Positions 63,869 through 64,000 of a DNA stretch of 64,000 nt are shown piece after piece. The notes beneath the pieces were generated by a model that did not search any database, had not been told where the DNA came from, and saw only the letters and a program-made list of their open reading frames with translations. A program made the translations under genes and the position numbers. How positions within the stretch are numbered: the stretch's first letter is position 1; each line of letters opens with the position of its first letter. Where the stretch lies: positions 1-64,000 of the forward strand of contig CALJEK010000017.1 of NCBI GenBank assembly GCA_938074445.1, read 5' to 3'. Source of the stretch: Candidatus Kryptoniota bacterium. Lineage in GTDB: Bacteria > Bacteroidota > Ignavibacteria > Kryptoniales > Kryptoniaceae.

Positions 63869-64000
63869 TTAGATATACTTCATCACTATGCCAAGGTCTT
63901 TATCACCCCGCCCAGATAAATTTACAATTATTATCTCGTCTCTTTTCATCTTTGGAGCAATTTTTACAGCATGTGCAAGGGCGTGGGAACTTTCAAGTGC
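63869..64000 (-). CDS. trpB: tryptophan synthase beta chain, 3' end only
   Basis: The last 43 codons of trpB run in from the window edge on the minus strand: '[13 protein letters not shown]', then '[19 protein letters not shown]', ending 'MKYI' and TAA (63871-63869). This is the conserved C-terminal PLP-phosphate loop region ('NLSGRGDKD'). The gene makes tryptophan from indole and serine. The start lies outside the window. It precedes the 168-aa membrane gene by 22 nt. Confidence 0.93.
   Translation of the reverse strand, partial: ALESSHALAHAVKIAPKMKRDEIIIVNLSGRGDKDLGIVMKYI

Overview
The window reads as one AT-rich chromosomal segment of a Gram-negative bacterium of the FCB (Bacteroidota/Chlorobiota/Ignavibacteria/Kryptonia) assemblage. 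The evidence is a type IX secretion system (T9SS) sortase (PorU) next to a PorV-like outer-membrane protein, a surface protein with a T9SS C-terminal sorting domain, a long SecA with a SEC-C zinc tail, a fused E1 alpha/beta 2-oxoacid dehydrogenase, and LPS genes (Kdo transferase, ADP-heptose synthesis, late acyltransferase, TamB). Proteins are rich in Lys, Glu, Ile and Arg, as in thermophiles. A Kryptonia- or Ignavibacteria-like lineage is my inference; no 16S gene is present to prove it. Genes are tightly packed, often with 1-14 nt overlaps. The canonical promoters I can see are of the TTGnnn-16/17-TATATT type, and several starts have strong Shine-Dalgarno sites.

Layout. 1-2.7 kb (+): the 3' part of a beta-CASP metallo-beta-lactamase nuclease and an FAD oxidoreductase. 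2.7-6.8 kb (-): an aroC operon with an FAH-family hydrolase, a class V aminotransferase and a glycosyltransferase-39 gene broken by an internal deletion. 6.9-8.4 kb (+): efp, a zinc-ribbon protein, rpsU and a tiny basic ORF, closed by a bidirectional terminator. 8.4-11 kb (-): a phosphohexomutase and an NAD-dependent reductase. 11-15.3 kb (+): UbiD-family decarboxylase, EnvC-like murein hydrolase activator, waaA. 15.3-47.6 kb (-): one long run of envelope and housekeeping genes. In transcription order these are secA, porU, porV-like, an FN3 lipoprotein, an SLBB protein, P-II, parA-parB, RidA, DUF5683, an NHL protein, a GT4 glycosyltransferase, an HTH regulator with its own promoter, an ATP-grasp enzyme, recN, cysS, rfaE1, rfaE2, tamB, rnr, DUF72 and an exported M28 peptidase; after a terminator come lpxL-like and waaF-like. 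tRNA-Ser(GGA) lies at 47.7 kb.

48-50.8 kb (+): an isolated T9SS cargo gene, a predicted seven-bladed SBBP propeller. It has a perfect CRP-type palindrome, a promoter at class I spacing, a structured-looking 5' leader and a GTG start with a strong Shine-Dalgarno site. This is the most unusual locus in the window. 50.8-60.4 kb (-): lipB, E1 and E2 (the ligase beside its lipoyl substrate), then two exported peptidases, a GalT/HIT-like protein and a radical SAM protein. 60.5-62 kb (+): an anchored thioredoxin-like protein with an eroded active site and a phosphofructokinase with PPi-type specificity residues. 62-64 kb (-): nadD, two uncharacterised genes and the last 43 codons of trpB, cut by the window edge.

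Together the genes supply envelope building (LPS, TamB, EnvC, SecA, T9SS), exported peptide breakdown (M28, M19, Xaa-Pro peptidase), lipoate-dependent 2-oxoacid oxidation, possibly PPi-linked glycolysis, and chromosome segregation. I found no CRISPR array, insertion sequence or prophage.
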